Shown in pieces: positions 35,165-47,164 of a stretch of 64,000 nucleotides of DNA. Location: contig NC_081406.1 in NCBI RefSeq assembly GCF_030272615.1, forward strand, positions 230,322,896 through 230,386,895. The letters run 5' to 3'. Each line of letters opens with the position of its first letter. Positions within the stretch are counted from its first letter, which is position 1. The translations under genes and the position numbers were made by a program. Source of the stretch: Cryptomeria japonica (taxonomy: Eukaryota > Streptophyta > Pinopsida > Cupressales > Cupressaceae). A model generated the notes under the pieces. The model searched no databases. It was not told the origin of the DNA and was given only the letters and a program-made list of their open reading frames with translations.

Positions 35165-36236
35165 CCCCCCAAAAGTGTGACATAAGGATTGAGTGATTTC
35201 CTTTGAGCCCCCAAAAGTGTGACATAAGGATCGAGTGATTTCCTTTGACCCCCCAAAAGTGCTACTTAAGGATTTCAGGACTTCCTTTGGCAATGGAAAT
35301 CAGCAACATAAGGATTTTAACACTTTCTTTGGCAATGGAAATTAGCAACTTAAGGTATTTACTTCCTTTGCCACCTAAAACCTGTCAAATCAGACATATA
35401 AAGTGGGAAATCAGACATAAATCAGGCCTGAGACACAAAATCAGACTTAAAATCAGATGTTTCCATGATCAGAAAATTCATTTTCAGATTTAGTAAAAGT
35501 AGTAGGAAACTTGATTAGATAATTTTGCAATGTCTTGATTCAAGTTATGTTTGTTCCCAGGTTTGATGCAATCGGAATGAACATGCAAAGGAACATTAGG
35601 TTCAAGGCGTGGAGGGAACATCAGCTCACATACAAACTCAAAATTTCACCACGTAAGCAAAAACAAGGGCCCAAGGAAGACATTGCAACACTTCAAGTGT
35701 CAAGCTCATACAAGGCGATAGGATCATCATCAAGACACTATAAGGCAAGAATAGAGAAGAGATCAAGGGGAGAACAAGAAGACTCTAGGCTAGGAATGAA
35801 GGATTTCCACCGCATGAAGAAGATGATACTATACAAGTAAGATCAATGCATTCAAGGCAAGAAGGAAGGATTAAGCATAAACATCACAAGGTCTACATCA
35901 AATGCAGCACTAAGGCAGAATTCCCAAGCAAGAAGACAAAAAGTGAAATGATCAAGAAGAGATATGCTTCAATCACCTTCACTTGTGATGAGTTACAAAG
36001 ATCAAGCTAGCTAAGGTGGCGCCTAGTCATCACTTAGTCAATCATATTTTTTCAGGCTAAGGCGTCCAGATTCAATGCAACTAGCTCATCCAACAAGATA
36101 ACTACCACACATGGGCACAAAGTCCTATGCACCTACCATCGTCATCCATTGGTCGAAAACTCAAGGAAGGACATGTGTCCTACATTATGTAATTTTGTCA
36201 TTGGTCAAGCATTAAATGTTTTGCAATGGTTGTAAC

Positions 36237-36254
36237 AAACCCTAATTAGGGTTT
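36237..36254. promoter_or_regulatory. palindromic double telo-box, copy B
   Basis: The same perfect 18-bp palindrome as in copy A, starting 82 bp before the TATA-like box at 36319. Confidence 0.7.
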
Positions 36255-36318
36255 CTATCTTTCAATCTTGGCCATTGATTGTGAATCAATCCGAGCCATT
36301 CAATTGTAATGAGAGCAC

Positions 36319-36326
36319 AATATAAG
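36319..36326 (+). promoter_or_regulatory. TATA box of solo LTR copy B
   Basis: GAGCACAATATAAGGC aligns with the TATA box of copies A and C; the first T is replaced by A. Confidence 0.65.
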
Positions 36327-37131
36327 GCTCCACTTATTCATTTGTAATGGTTAATAGGGAATAGTTAGTAGTTGATCAATAGTTCATAGCAGATAGTTAG
36401 AGTAGAGTAGGAAGAGAAGGCAAAGATTGTTGCCAAGACATTGTTGTAAGAAGCATGTAAACTTCATTGAAGATATGGTGAAATTCATATGTTGATTCAA
36501 CAATTTGCATGATCTCTACTTCTTATTTAATTTTCATGTTGTTTAGATGAATGGAAGAACTTTGTGCATGATCAATGGTGAAATTCGTGCATCCATACTA
36601 CTAACACCTTACTGATGTTAAAATGTCTTGCGTAGTCAACTGGATTCATCTTAGCCAAGCTTAACTTCAACTCCTTCATTGATATGCATTGCCTTGATGG
36701 TGTCTATGCTTGTAGTGGTGATTTGAAAATCATAAAGCTATCCCTAGAAGATCGCACTAGCCTTGTGCAGATGTTCATTGCATGTCAAGTAAAGCTCAAT
36801 TGAATTTCACCAAAGATTGTCCATTGCTCTTGTATTCTTAGGATTATATTAGCTTCTTCAACCCTCATCCTTTTTCCTTTTTTTCCAAATCAAGTAAAAT
36901 TCCACGCTCCAACGACATTCAAGCATTCAATGAAGTCCACCTTGTGATTCCAGCAATATCACATCAAACAATTGAGTCTATCCAAAAGCACGTCAAGACC
37001 CGACATTCGAGAACCTTGGAGTTGTCCCATTTGATCACGCAGCTTAGCATTTGGGGAGTCTTTGTCCAAGAGAGGATAGAATACTTAGTATTTTATTCTA
37101 TGTTGCATAGTGCGTAAAAACATTATCAACA

Positions 37132-38408
37132 CTAACTCTGCCACTTGAGGTGAGTCTGCCACCAACCCTCCCAGAAACTGCAGAACTTCTAGAGATACAA
37201 CAACACCAACCGTCCAACCTGATGTTGGAGAACTGTTCCTCTCTGTAACTAGAGACACACCAAGAACAACTGTCACGATTTTGAGGAAAAAATCGGCAAA
37301 CCCTCCAAACTATTGTAGATGAGCAAGATACCCGAAAATAGATTGCAAATAAGAGACTAGTGCAGATGTTTGCACAACAACTCCAGGTGCGACTAAAAAC
37401 AGACTACAACAACGTACAATTTTTGAGGAAAAAATCATAAACCCTCCCATGATTTTTTTTTTTACAGGGACAAAAAATATTTAAAAACCCACAGATAATT
37501 TTTTAGGACAATTATTAAAACCCATAGATTTTTTCAAGGGAAAAAAATATAAAAACCCATAAGAATTTTTTTCAGGTAAAAAAATATTAAAAACCGAAAC
37601 AAACATCGATGCCCATAAGCCATCTTCATGCTTTTCGAGGCACGAAAAACGAGGTACTGAGAAGATGCTAAGTGCACAAAACCTGAGGTACGAGGTTCAA
37701 TGCGCATGCACTGCTTCCAGGTGTTATAATTTTTCCCATTAAATCGCTGACTGCTTTCCAACATCAAGTTGGTCAATGATGCCATCTTGCACTTTTCCCA
37801 ATGCACGGAAAACGAAAAAATCGAGAAGAGGCACTAGCATGGAATTCAAAAAAAATTCGAATCCCAATGCAAAAACAGAGGCAGATGCAAGTACAGACTT
37901 CAAAAAAATGAAGTACGACGGGCACGAATTTCAAGAAAAAAATTCCAGTTGACCTAGAAAAATCCGAAGACAACCCAGAAATCCTTGCGAAAAACCCAAA
38001 AAGAATATGTTGTTGGAATTTGGATCGGTTGCTCGAAAATCGAGGCACCCAGAAAATTATGATGACGACCCAGTTGAGATCTCGAAAAACCCACCACGAG
38101 TCTATGCTCAGAAAATTTTTTCGACTAAATCTGGAGGGTCAAAACCCTAGCTGAAAATGCAGATTTCTGTCCAAAAATGGCAGAAAAAGAAATCTGCAGG
38201 CGGGAAAAAACGCGTCGCGTGGTTGCGTGAAATGCAGGAGAGACGGGTCACGGGAGAGGGCAGAAAATAGCCAGAAAACCCTAGTAGCTGCAGCCAAAAC
38301 GAACTGCCAAAGTAGCAATTTCGAATAAACAAAGAAATTTTTCAAAAAAAAACTGTTAAAAATTCGTGACGAATTTTTAATTAAAAAATTATTTCGAAAA
38401 TAACCAAG
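37132..38408 (-). pseudogene. 5' leader and gag start of a Ty1/copia element
   Basis: Lies directly downstream (minus strand) of a PBS and LTR. On the minus strand, MASLTNLMLESSQRF then NGKNYNTWKQCM (ATG at 37785) matches the N-terminus of plant copia gag, which usually has a GxNYxxWK motif. The gag match stops after about 27 residues, and the following sequence resembles the leader at 37790-37870 again, so a local duplication has broken the ORF. The rest of the element to the left is cut off by solo LTR copy B at 37131 and was not found beyond it. Segment 37132-37530 is unassigned internal sequence. Confidence 0.6.
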
Positions 38409-38421
38409 GCTCTGATACCAT
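38409..38421 (-). other. primer-binding site (initiator tRNA-Met type)
   Basis: Minus strand reads TGGTATCAGAGCC, the standard plant retrotransposon PBS complementary to the 3' end of initiator tRNA-Met. It sits at the inner edge of the LTR at 38422-38655. Confidence 0.9.
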
Positions 38422-38655
38422 AAAACATTGCGAGACACGCAATGAATTTCAAAGAATTGATTAATTTACAGAATGAGCAAGACGCTCATAAATAATACAA
38501 GAGTATTTATAAGAATAGCAAGTTTCTAATAAGAAACTGCTGAAAAGATCGTAGAAGATCTTACTAAAATAGAATATACACTATTGAGCATTAATACTAA
38601 AATTAACATTATTTTAATATTCTAATATGCTGTCTCCACAAGAAACTCCACAACA
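38422..38655 (-). mobile_element. 5' LTR of a minus-strand Ty1/copia element
   Basis: On the minus strand it starts TGTTGTGGAGTTTCTTGTGG at 38655 and runs into the PBS at 38421. It has a TATA-like CTTATAAATAC near 38510. Length is about 234 bp. The last bases before the PBS (CGCAATGTTTTA) do not end in CA exactly, so the inner boundary may be a few bases to the right. The 3' LTR partner was not found, so the element is truncated on the left. Confidence 0.68.
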
Positions 38656-40420
38656 CTTGCTGGTTAACGCTGTCCAAACATGATACAGTCAGCTGTAGCC
38701 TCTTGTCATAGCTGTCCACTTGCTTTTCTTTGCTCAGAGAAGAAAATATAACTGCATGTTTGTTGTTGCTCATGAAAATTATCATCAATTTAAAACCAGA
38801 TTTTTGCAAAATGATCAATAGGAAACTATCCTGCACTAGTTGAGAGCACTTCAGCCATGGTAATGGATGGAAGTCTCCTCCACCATGTAATTGAAAGCTC
38901 TCCTTTGGCAGCAAGGGGAGTATGGAAGGTGCTAGAAATTTTGAGGACAATAGATCTAAAATTGGCAACCTTATTCAAAGTGACCCTTGGCTCATGTCTA
39001 ATGCAACCAATGTTCATCCCAGCTATACCAAATCTGTGCTCCTCAAACAATAAGTTCTATTCAACAATTTTTTTCTTTGGTGGCCACCTTCGAATTGTAA
39101 TATCGAGCATAAACAAAATAGACCAAATATCGTTATGGTCAAGCATCTCACCTTGAAGGAAGTTGTTATTTTAACCCAAGAGTCTTTCATTATGGCAACT
39201 GTTTGATCTCCTCCTTCAATGCCTTGAAGTCCTACCTCCTCTTGCTTGGATTTCAACTCCATGGTGAACTTTCCCATAAGATGTATCCTGGGCATGCCCA
39301 ATACTATGCTAAACCCCCTTGTGTCATAGAAGTTGCATCCCATGTATTCATCTATTATGTTGGCTAGCTGCTGTGCACACTTGTTCCCCCTATGTGATGA
39401 AAGACCCCAACCACCTATTTGAGCTTCATGACTATATTCTTGAGCCACAATGTGATCCATAATGCAATTCAGCTGGAGAGATCATAACACCCGTGAGTCA
39501 CTTGGAATCTCATCCAATTCATTACTAGGATGGTTAGAGCTTTTCCACTAACGTTTCCATGCAAGGGAATCCTTTCCAAACTCTTCAATCTATTGCTGTC
39601 TGTGATAGAAAATATCAAAGCCCGCATTACAGAAATAATGTAACAGCTGCAGGTACCCCACCAAACGTAGAAGCAGTGGACAGCCAAACACAGAATAAAA
39701 ACTCTCCATTGGAGGTTGCCAATTGAAAATTACTTTTACCCATGGCTGGAAACCCTTGCAAAACCACTTGTGTGAATGCCAATGGAGTAGGGTGGTGGCG
39801 GCTAACAATGACAGTAGTGTTAGGAACTTAGGACTGGAAATTAGCTGTATCTTTTACAGCTGTCCTGAGAATACTTCCACTGTCATATGAGGATAGCACA
39901 TTGCTCAACCTCCTCGTTCTTTGATGGCAATCTTCTCAATAGATACACCAATTTGGACCCGTCTAATCACACTTTTGAATTACTGCCCTTGCATTGATGA
40001 GAATTCCTCTTATCGCTATACCAAGGACTACCATATTCATGAAATTAGCCAGTGTACTAGTGTATAGGACTGGAATCAACAATCCAAAGTCTGAAAATAT
40101 TAGGGTCAGCAACATAAATGGGTACAGCAGTCAGTAATTAGTAATATCGACAATTCGGAAGCTGGTAATAACTGAATAGTGACTGAAATTCCCCCCACAA
40201 ATAGCTTCACACTTTTAAAACCCTTCAAAATCAGCAACCTTGTGATGTAACATTGGAATATACTTGTTCATCTTCTAATAGTGAGTTGTAATGGCTGAAC
40301 ATATAGAGAACAACAGATCTAAAGTTGGAAACCATTTTCATAGTGGCCTTTGGTTTATGTATCTAGCAGTCAACACTTGTTCCTATCATGCTTAGTTGGT
40401 GATTTTTAACAAAAAATTCC
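38656..40420. other. unassigned region with minus-strand open frames
   Basis: Several minus-strand open frames (for example 39023-39460, 145 codons, with GNKCAQQLANIIDEYMG) have a protein-like composition, but I recognise no family and the frames are separated by stops. It could be a decayed retroelement internal region or a gene fragment. No splice structure was established. Confidence 0.35.
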
Positions 40421-41149
40421 TATTTGGCAAATATGTTTTATAATACCTCGAACATAGAATAAAGTATTGAATACTCTAACCTCTCTTGAACAAAATCTTC
40501 CCAAATGCTGAGTGAAAGGATCATTGAGATGACTCCAAGGTTTATATTGTCAGGTCTTGATGTGTGGATAGCTTCAATGGTTGATGCAATTCTTGGTAAT
40601 CCAAAGGGACTTACGTAGTTGTTCTTATGAGATAATCTTTCAAACGCAAGGCATGCTCTATGAGTCTAATTTGTATTTTCAAATGATATGCAATGAGGCT
40701 CTTGGATTACTACTACTAATGATTGTTTGATAAAAAGTGCAAAAGGATTAAGGGTTTGAGGAATGCTAAACAACTAGGCTTTGCTTTGATATACAAAGAA
40801 CAACTCCACAAAGCTAGTGCAATCTTCTAAGGTAAGCAATTGATATTCAAATTACAACCAACGACATAGACACCATCAATGTGATGCATATCAATGGGCG
40901 AGTAGCAAAGTATTTGGCAATCAGCAAAATACCAGTAGTATGAACATACAAATTTCTCCATAAATCATGCACAATGATCTTTCTTTCATTTAAAATACTT
41001 GAAGCAAATCTATTCTATCTTTAAAAGGATGGAGAAACACACAAATACTCCAAGAAGTCACCAACACTTCAATGATTTTATTATCTCTGGCAGCATCAAA
41101 GCAACAATTCTTCAAAATCTCTCATTAGTTATAAATGAAATGTCTTGAG

Positions 41150-41157
41150 CTTATATA
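41150..41157 (-). promoter_or_regulatory. TATA box of LTR copy D
   Basis: Minus strand GAGCTCTATATAAGC; it starts exactly 82 bp after the start of the telo-box palindrome, as in copies A-C. Confidence 0.68.
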
Positions 41158-41221
41158 GAGCTCTTAATATAGATGAATGGCCAAGATCAATTTAAAATCA
41201 AGGGCCAAGATTATGCCACCT

Positions 41222-41239
41222 AAACTCTAATTAGGGTTT
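41222..41239. promoter_or_regulatory. double telo-box, copy D (one mismatch)
   Basis: Minus strand reads AAACCCTAATTAGAGTTT, differing at one base from the perfect palindrome in copies A-C. Confidence 0.65.
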
Positions 41240-41361
41240 GTTACAACAAAATGCCTCATTATTGCATTTCATTAAATATTTTCCAATAAGAAAGAAACAA
41301 CTTTCTTTGCACAAACAATGAGGATGAATCCTCCAATGAGAAAATTCAATGCCACATAGGA

Positions 41362-44300
41362 TCATAACAAACTTTCATCTAGAATTTTGTTCCCCTTATC
41401 TCTTTCTCTACAAGCAAATTCAATGAATCTAGACATGATGCAATCAAGCTCATCCATTGGGACACTTGGCTTGATCTTCAATTGATTCTCCATGTAATCT
41501 AACTTGGCTAAGGATGATACGAAAATCTTCTCCCACTCAGACCCCAAGTCTTGGATATTGCTTGCAAGTGTCTTGAATGACTGATTATCCTCCAGTTGCT
41601 TTTCTGAAATTGATTTGGTTGTCTGAAGAAGATACATCTTACTCTTTCCTGTCAATTTGTCAACAATCACGTCTACCTCTTCCTTCATCTCTTTTCCAAT
41701 TATTGTTTCAGCTGCTGCTACGATTCTATCATTTATCACCTTGATCATGTCTTCAACTTGAGTGCAACCCTTGTTGATACTTTCAAACATGTCGCTTCTC
41801 ATTCTAAGTGTGGAATACCATCTGTAGAAGTCACGTGACTGCCCATCTTTCACCACTCCAGCATTCATCAAAGTTTGCTTGGGGATATCCATCAATATTT
41901 GCAGCCTTGGAATGGTTAACTCTTTAGTGTGACTAAAGACATCATAGGAAGTAGTGAGTGCTTGGATCCTATCAAGGATAGCTGAAACTCTCTCAAATAT
42001 GTGTGCTAACTCTCCCACAAACTCATTTGCCTTGGTGAAGGCATTATCAATCCAACTCTTCACCACGTGAGAGGTAGTTCTCATTTTTGCAAAGTCCTCA
42101 ATTGAATCTGGTGGAAACAATGATGGAGGAATGCATGAGGGGTCAGCTTGTCTTATTGGATTCTTGAGTTGTTGGATATAGTTCCTCGAAACATTCAATT
42201 CTTTTTCCAGCTTCCTCTTATCTTCTTGTAAAGCTTCAGTCTATCCTAGATTGTCTTCTTTGACTCACTTAGCTCTTCCATCTCTTGTTCAATAGTAGTA
42301 GGACCTAGCTCAATAGTTGTTAAGTCATAGTCATCAGTTGTGATCTGATCCTCTGGCTTGTCCACTCTTGGAGTAGCTATGTGTACAGTCCGGGACCCTA
42401 TATTATCTCTTGTAATCTTAGAGAGCTTAGTAGCTTTCTTCTTCTTAATTATCTAACCAAACCTTTCCAAGAAGCTATCTAAGTCATCTGTTGTCTTTTC
42501 TTCTGCTACTATCATTTCCCTAGTCACTCTTTCTCTAAGCCATGCTGGGATAGTGGATTGTTCCCTCTCTGCTACCAATTCCTTTGATTGCTGATCTTCT
42601 TGGGGTGGAGAGTTTCTTTCCTCATTGTCATCTTCATCCATGATCTCAACATACTCATCCCTTGTGGCTGTGTTATCTACAACTTGCTCTTGCACTGCTA
42701 GAGGATCTTGTGTTTGAGGTTGCTTTTCCTTATCCATTCTTTCACCTCGATTGTCTTGTACAGTATATTCCAAGGACTCATTCATGCCTTGATGTACGCC
42801 TCTCTTGAGTGATTGACCTTCATTGATGGATACTCTTTTAATTGTGACCTCATGTATGGATGAGGTGCTGGTGGAAGGATGACTTGAACTTGTCTTCTGC
42901 CTCTTTTGTCTTGATCTTTCTTTCTGACTCTCTTTCCTCTTAGAACCTTTAGGTTGAGATGTCTGGGTGGCTTTATCACTCCTGCTTATGCTCTCAATTT
43001 CTTCATAAGACGTCTCCAAATCTCCCATTATATCATATGTTAATTGAACATTCTGACTCAACTTGTTGGTTTGAGTATCTACCCACCTTCGTGTGTTGGC
43101 CATGACAGGGTTCATTAGCTCTTCTAGTTCTGTGATCTCAATGTCAGTCCAATCAACTTGTATCTCTTTGTCTCTTTCTTGCTCATAGGCACGTTGGAGG
43201 TGCCTTCCACCATCTTGCACTTGATCAGGGATAGGGAATACTCTACAAGTCCTTATGATCTCAATAGGTAGCCTGGAGAACATCATCCTCCTGACCTCAA
43301 AGTCATCCTTGGCATTCATCCAATAATCCTCAAGGTGTGGCCTGTGCTTGTGCCTACTTCCATTGATCCTCCTTATGTTATCATATGGATTAAAGTTGTT
43401 ATGTGGAGGATAGATGACAAGGGGATAGAACTTCATCTCCTCTTTTGACTTCTCGGCTGTTTGTATTGACAGACACACTTCCTCTGATTGCTCAATTGAG
43501 ATGGGTAAGGAAATTCTAGCTTTGTCTATTCTTTTGAATCTTGTCGTAGGTGACCAATTGCCTTAAGAGTTTTAGCAATACCATCTTATTTGTAAGATAC
43601 CTTGGAAGTTTATATGGTGGTGATGAGCATCCTTGAATTCTTATGTTGGTGAACTTGGGATATTGGATGAACTAGGCTCCGTACTTCTTCACTAATTCCT
43701 TCGCTTGCAGGGATAGTTTCTAATGGATGCCACCTTGCAATGTCTTGACTATTTGCATGGAGAATGCATCATTCACTCTCTTGAAGTGTACCTTGTTGTG
43801 GAAGTGTAGCTGTGTATAGCACTCACACACCCTTGTCTCTTGCATGTGAGTAGACTATGTAGGAACTCATGTAGAATTGCTTGGTGTGCTCTAGCTTGCT
43901 CAATTGTTGATCAATGTTATCGCTTATGATCCTCGCCCAATTCACCATCTCTTGTTCTGTTGTGACTGCTTCCACATAGTAAAACACCCAAGTCTCAAAA
44001 TAAGAGGCCTGAGGACTCCCCATGATTCAGTTGAGCAATGCGATCAAGTTGCCATACTCCTTGAAGTCCACTTAGAGCTTATTAGACATCTTGGAAGGAT
44101 GAGACCTAGCCTTTGATATCCAATATTTGTTGATGATGCCAAAGCATTTCTTAGGGTCGTCATCATACATCATTTGTGCTCCTTCCTTATTCTTGTATAT
44201 CATGTTCTTATGATTAAGTATGTTGAATGCTTCACTGATGGCGGCCTCTGATAGGTAAGCTAGGACCTTGCCATCAGGTGCCATTATTTGTCTTGTGTCA

Positions 44301-44581
44301 GCATTTTAATGCTTGGCACATTCCACTATTAGCTCGTTGCATTGGATAGATGGAGCAAAGCCAATTGCTTGCACAATTCCATTCTCAAGCATCTTCTTTG
44401 ATACTTTGTTGGGTTTGCTCTCGTAGAGAGGTCCTTAGAACTTCTTCATGTCGAACTTGCGTAGGTTGGTATCTCCAATGTTAGCCCATACCGACATGAT
44501 CCTTGACTCCGGTAGCACTCCTTTTGAATCCTCCTTGATGAGAGTTTGCCTTGAAACCCCTCAGGTCTTTGGGGCTGCCAT
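41362..44581 (-). pseudogene. broken long ORF of unknown function, element 2 (coiled-coil protein)
   Basis: A minus-strand frame starts at an ATG at 44581 (MAAPKT, then a stop) and runs about 1,070 codons to a TGA at 41362, with several in-frame stops and at least two frameshifts (between 43823 and 43478, and near 42200-42240). Its N-terminal part contains MLENGIVQAIGFAPSIQ and ISEAFNILNHKNM. The middle is charged and low in complexity, with an NLS-like KRKESQKERSRQKRQK (about 42960-42890). The C-terminal 278 residues (42198-41362) are strongly helical and coiled-coil-like (MKEEVDVIVDKLTGKSK). It shares its plan and a short N-terminal motif with the ORF at 9943-13342. No retrotransposon enzyme is encoded. 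The protein's role is unknown; association with LTR copy D indicates it is carried by a non-autonomous LTR element. Confidence 0.67.
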
Positions 44582-44879
44582 CATTCACCCATGAGAGTTG
44601 TCTAAATTAGGGTTTTGAAATGGAAATTAAGGTGTAAAGGCATAGAAATCCATAGTGAAGACAGCAATTCAGCCTTAGAAAACTTGAAAATCAATATAAA
44701 ACCTAATGAATTGTTATAGCTTTAGCTTCAATTCAAACCCTAACTCTCTTTAGACTGATATTTACTCCAAAAAATGATCATTTAAATGCAAGAACAGTGA
44801 GTTAAGAGCAGAATTCATCAATTTAAGGGCTTGAAAATGAATGAACATGAAGGAATTTTACAATTCAAAACTCCGTAAC
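44582..44879. other. 5' leader side of element 2
   Basis: Sequence upstream (minus strand) of the element-2 ORF. No PBS or LTR in the expected minus orientation was found, so the element's 5' end is lost or rearranged. Confidence 0.35.
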
Positions 44880-45358
44880 ACTGATTTGAGTCTGTGCCTA
44901 CCTACAGTTAGGGCTAATTTTTAATAAAATGCTTCAAAATCACAAAAATCAGACCTTCGTAAGCCCTGCCTGATAATTAAATAATGCTTATGCTAAAAAA
45001 TAGTCTTTAATAATGCTCATCAACACCTGAGGATGATGCAACTCACTTGATCATCACCTTCAATGACTCCCAGCTGTGAATTTTTTGCACCCAAAGACTA
45101 GTTGGAGTCACCATCAGTAGGTTGTGGATTTCCATGAGTCGTGGATTTTGGTGACTCAAGGATAATCTCAATGACTTGCATTTCAAGTTGATTTCTTCAT
45201 TCCTTGCTCAAGTTGATCATTACAGTGTCTTTGCTTGCAACCTTGGAGTCATCTCAAGTTATCCTTTCACTCAGCATTTGGGAAGATTTTGTTCAAGAGA
45301 GGATAGAGTATTCAGTACTTTATTTTGTGTTTGAGGTGTCATAAAACACACATCAACA
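44880..45358 (+). mobile_element. partial LTR of the same family in opposite orientation (copy E)
   Basis: The last ~130 bp (45228-45358: CCTTGGAGTCATCTCAAG ... ACACACATCAACA) closely match the U5 end of LTR copy D, but on the opposite strand. The 3' terminus CATCAACA is the family end. The upstream boundary is not defined: a gtaac at 44875-44879 matches the gtaac after the LTR, but the sequence there does not start with TG, so this may be chance. Confidence 0.5.
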
Positions 45359-46697
45359 GTAACCACCTTAGGAAAGTGATATTGAGTACATCTAAGACAA
45401 ACCAGACATTAGCATAATGAAGAATTTTTCCTAATGATATATCCTTGGTTTCCATAGTTATCTCTTCAAGAGGATGTAGCCATTGGAAGACCAATTTTGT
45501 TTTGGTTCTCTCTATATCCATGATATAAAAATCTTTACATACCTTGTGTCCTTTCAATTTAATAGCAAGTAGTTGTGTCTTCATGATGCGAGGAATAGTG
45601 AGGCCACTATGGAATACCACATCTTATGTGTAGATTGGATCCACAAACACCACACCATTCTTAAAATCTTGAATGTCAGAATGACCTTTATTTTACTTAC
45701 CCTCATCTAGCATCAAACATCCCAAGGTAACTATCTACACTTGGTCTTCAAGTGTGGTGAAGTGACAACTTGGTGAATGATTCCATTGTCCTTCAGTGTT
45801 CATGTTGGCCTCTACTAGACTTGTAATGTGCAAAGCCAGAAATCCCGTTCTCATGGTTACAAAGTAACCTATCGATGAGCTCATTGATCTTTGAGCAAAG
45901 GTGTTCAAACGTTTCTTGCTCAACCTCTATGTAGTTGGTGTCTATCATCATCGAGTTTTCTTCCCTCATGTCAGCAAATGCCCAAGAGGCAAAAGAGCTG
46001 GAAATTGTGTGGCCCGTTTTGGGCACCTCCCTATCATATTGCAGACCTTCATCGATTAGTCTACTAGTTTGTGAGATCTCATCAAGGGAATTTCTCAACA
46101 TGTCAGTCCCAAAATATAAATCACCACATACCTTGCACTTGCTTATGGTCAAATTGAACTACTGTTCTATCTATGTATAAGGGATGGAAAATCTACAGCC
46201 AATAGTGAGAGTAGCTCCAATAAAGACATAGTCACTTGGGTCCCATACCCTTATATGTGAATGTCCTTGGACTTGAAGAAAGGGATCCTTATGCCCCAAT
46301 CTATAGGATATAACCTTCATCTCTCCAATATCGATAGGGTTTTCATGATAAACTTGCAATTCTTCCTCTTGGGGATCAACCTTAGTCAAATCATTCTTCA
46401 CAATAACTCTTATCTTGCAAATCGTCATCATATGGTCCAATCATTTCCATACATTCCAAATCATCATTACATGGTTCAATTACTTCCATACCAAAAAATT
46501 GGGTGAATGTTTCTTGGACATTATCTACTATTATTGATACATCTTCAATACACAATATCGGTTCTTTGTGAGCGTAGATGCTTTGTTGATCTTGGTCCTT
46601 AATACCTTCTATCTTTGAGGTACCCTCAACTTCATTTTGTACAATGGACTCCGTGGGTTCTGATATAAAGAATGGTTGAGTCTCAATGTCTTGTAGA
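45359..46697 (-). pseudogene. retroelement coding fragment, gag-protease region (tentative)
   Basis: A chain of minus-strand open frames (46705-46391, 46440-46171, 46152-45793, 45620-45359) forms one decayed coding region. The last part (FYIMDIERTKTKLVFQWLH) resembles the C-terminal half of a gypsy aspartic protease, which usually ends in a V-L-G-x-x-W-L motif; here that motif is altered. The rest is acidic and not recognised. The region is cut at 45358 by LTR copy E and at 46698 by the 5' LTR of the plus-strand gypsy element, so it is older than both. Confidence 0.42.
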
Positions 46698-47045
46698 TGT
46701 GTCATGCCCCATCAACTAGATATTTGTATAGGGAAAGACGTAACAAAAGATGAATATAAGAAGATAGGATAAGGAAGAGAGAAGAGATAGAACATAGATA
46801 ATAGAAGAGATGTATATATGATCAATGATGCAATAGGAGATATAAGGACAAGATACTGGAGTACCATTTGTATTATGATATTTCTTATGGATGTTCTACG
46901 CTTTAATATTTTGTCAACTAGTTAGTACATTGTTTGGATTAACTCCTTACTCCCTTTGTATAACCGAGTTTGGGGTGTAAATACAACACAAGAATTACTT
47001 GGGGCTCAAAACTTAGGTTTGTGTTCCCCATTTTTCTTGCTAACA
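46698..47045 (+). mobile_element. 5' LTR of the gypsy element
   Basis: Starts TGTGTCATGCCCCATC and ends GCTAACA. Its first ~145 bp match 59090-59232 well, including TATTTGTATAG and GATAGGATAAGGAAGA. Its left edge cuts the minus-strand coding fragment at 46697. Confidence 0.65.
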
Positions 47046-47046
47046 T

Positions 47047-47066
47047 TGGTTCCATTGTCAAGACCC
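47047..47066 (+). other. degraded PBS, possibly tRNA-Asp type
   Basis: TGGTTCCATTGTCAAGACC follows the 5' LTR. It resembles the TGGCGCCGTTGCC-type PBS used by Athila-like elements, with most differences at former CpG or G/C positions. The assignment is tentative. Confidence 0.4.
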
Positions 47067-47164
47067 TAGTTAGGTTGTATAAAGGACAACAATGGTATAC
47101 TCAAATTTTAAAATTCTAAGCTGGATAAAAAAGGAGGAGAAAGGATAAAAGTTTTCTTATAAAC

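Larger units (their letters stand above)
33705..37131 (+). mobile_element. solo LTR copy B (TGTTGTGACG family)
   Basis: Starts TATTGTGACGTTTTCACAC (one change in the first five bases from copy A) and ends CATTATCAACA. Flanking 5-mers are ctacc (33700-33704) and ctaac (37132-37136), a target-site duplication with one mismatch. Length is 3,427 bp, or about 2,510 bp without the LTR nested at 34253-35164. Its U3 carries CCTTTGACC/CCAAGGCATTGAC tandem modules (33970-34250 and 35165-35360) not seen in copies A and C. The 3' third, with telo-box, TATA and U5, aligns well with copies A and C. Its more decayed termini suggest it is older than copy A. Confidence 0.9.
40421..41369 (-). mobile_element. 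3' LTR of element 2 (copy D, related to copies A-C)
   Basis: On the minus strand it starts TGTTATGATCC at 41369, immediately after the ORF at 41362-44581, whose stop codon overlaps the first bases of the LTR. It ends near 40421. It contains the telo-box palindrome with one mismatch (41239-41222), TATATAAG at 41157-41150, and a U5 that closely matches copies A-C. Length is about 949 bp, much shorter than copies A-C, because it lacks the long modular U3. The outer end (GCCAAATA) is degraded and no TSD was confirmed. Confidence 0.68.

Noticed and set aside
38609-39810. Host gene on the minus strand
   Set aside because: Frames look protein-like, but no family, splice pattern or continuous frame could be supported; left as unassigned.
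44875-45363. gtaac at 44875-44879 and after 45358 as a TSD for LTR copy E
   Set aside because: The sequence after the left gtaac does not start with TG and does not match the family 5' end, so the match may be chance.
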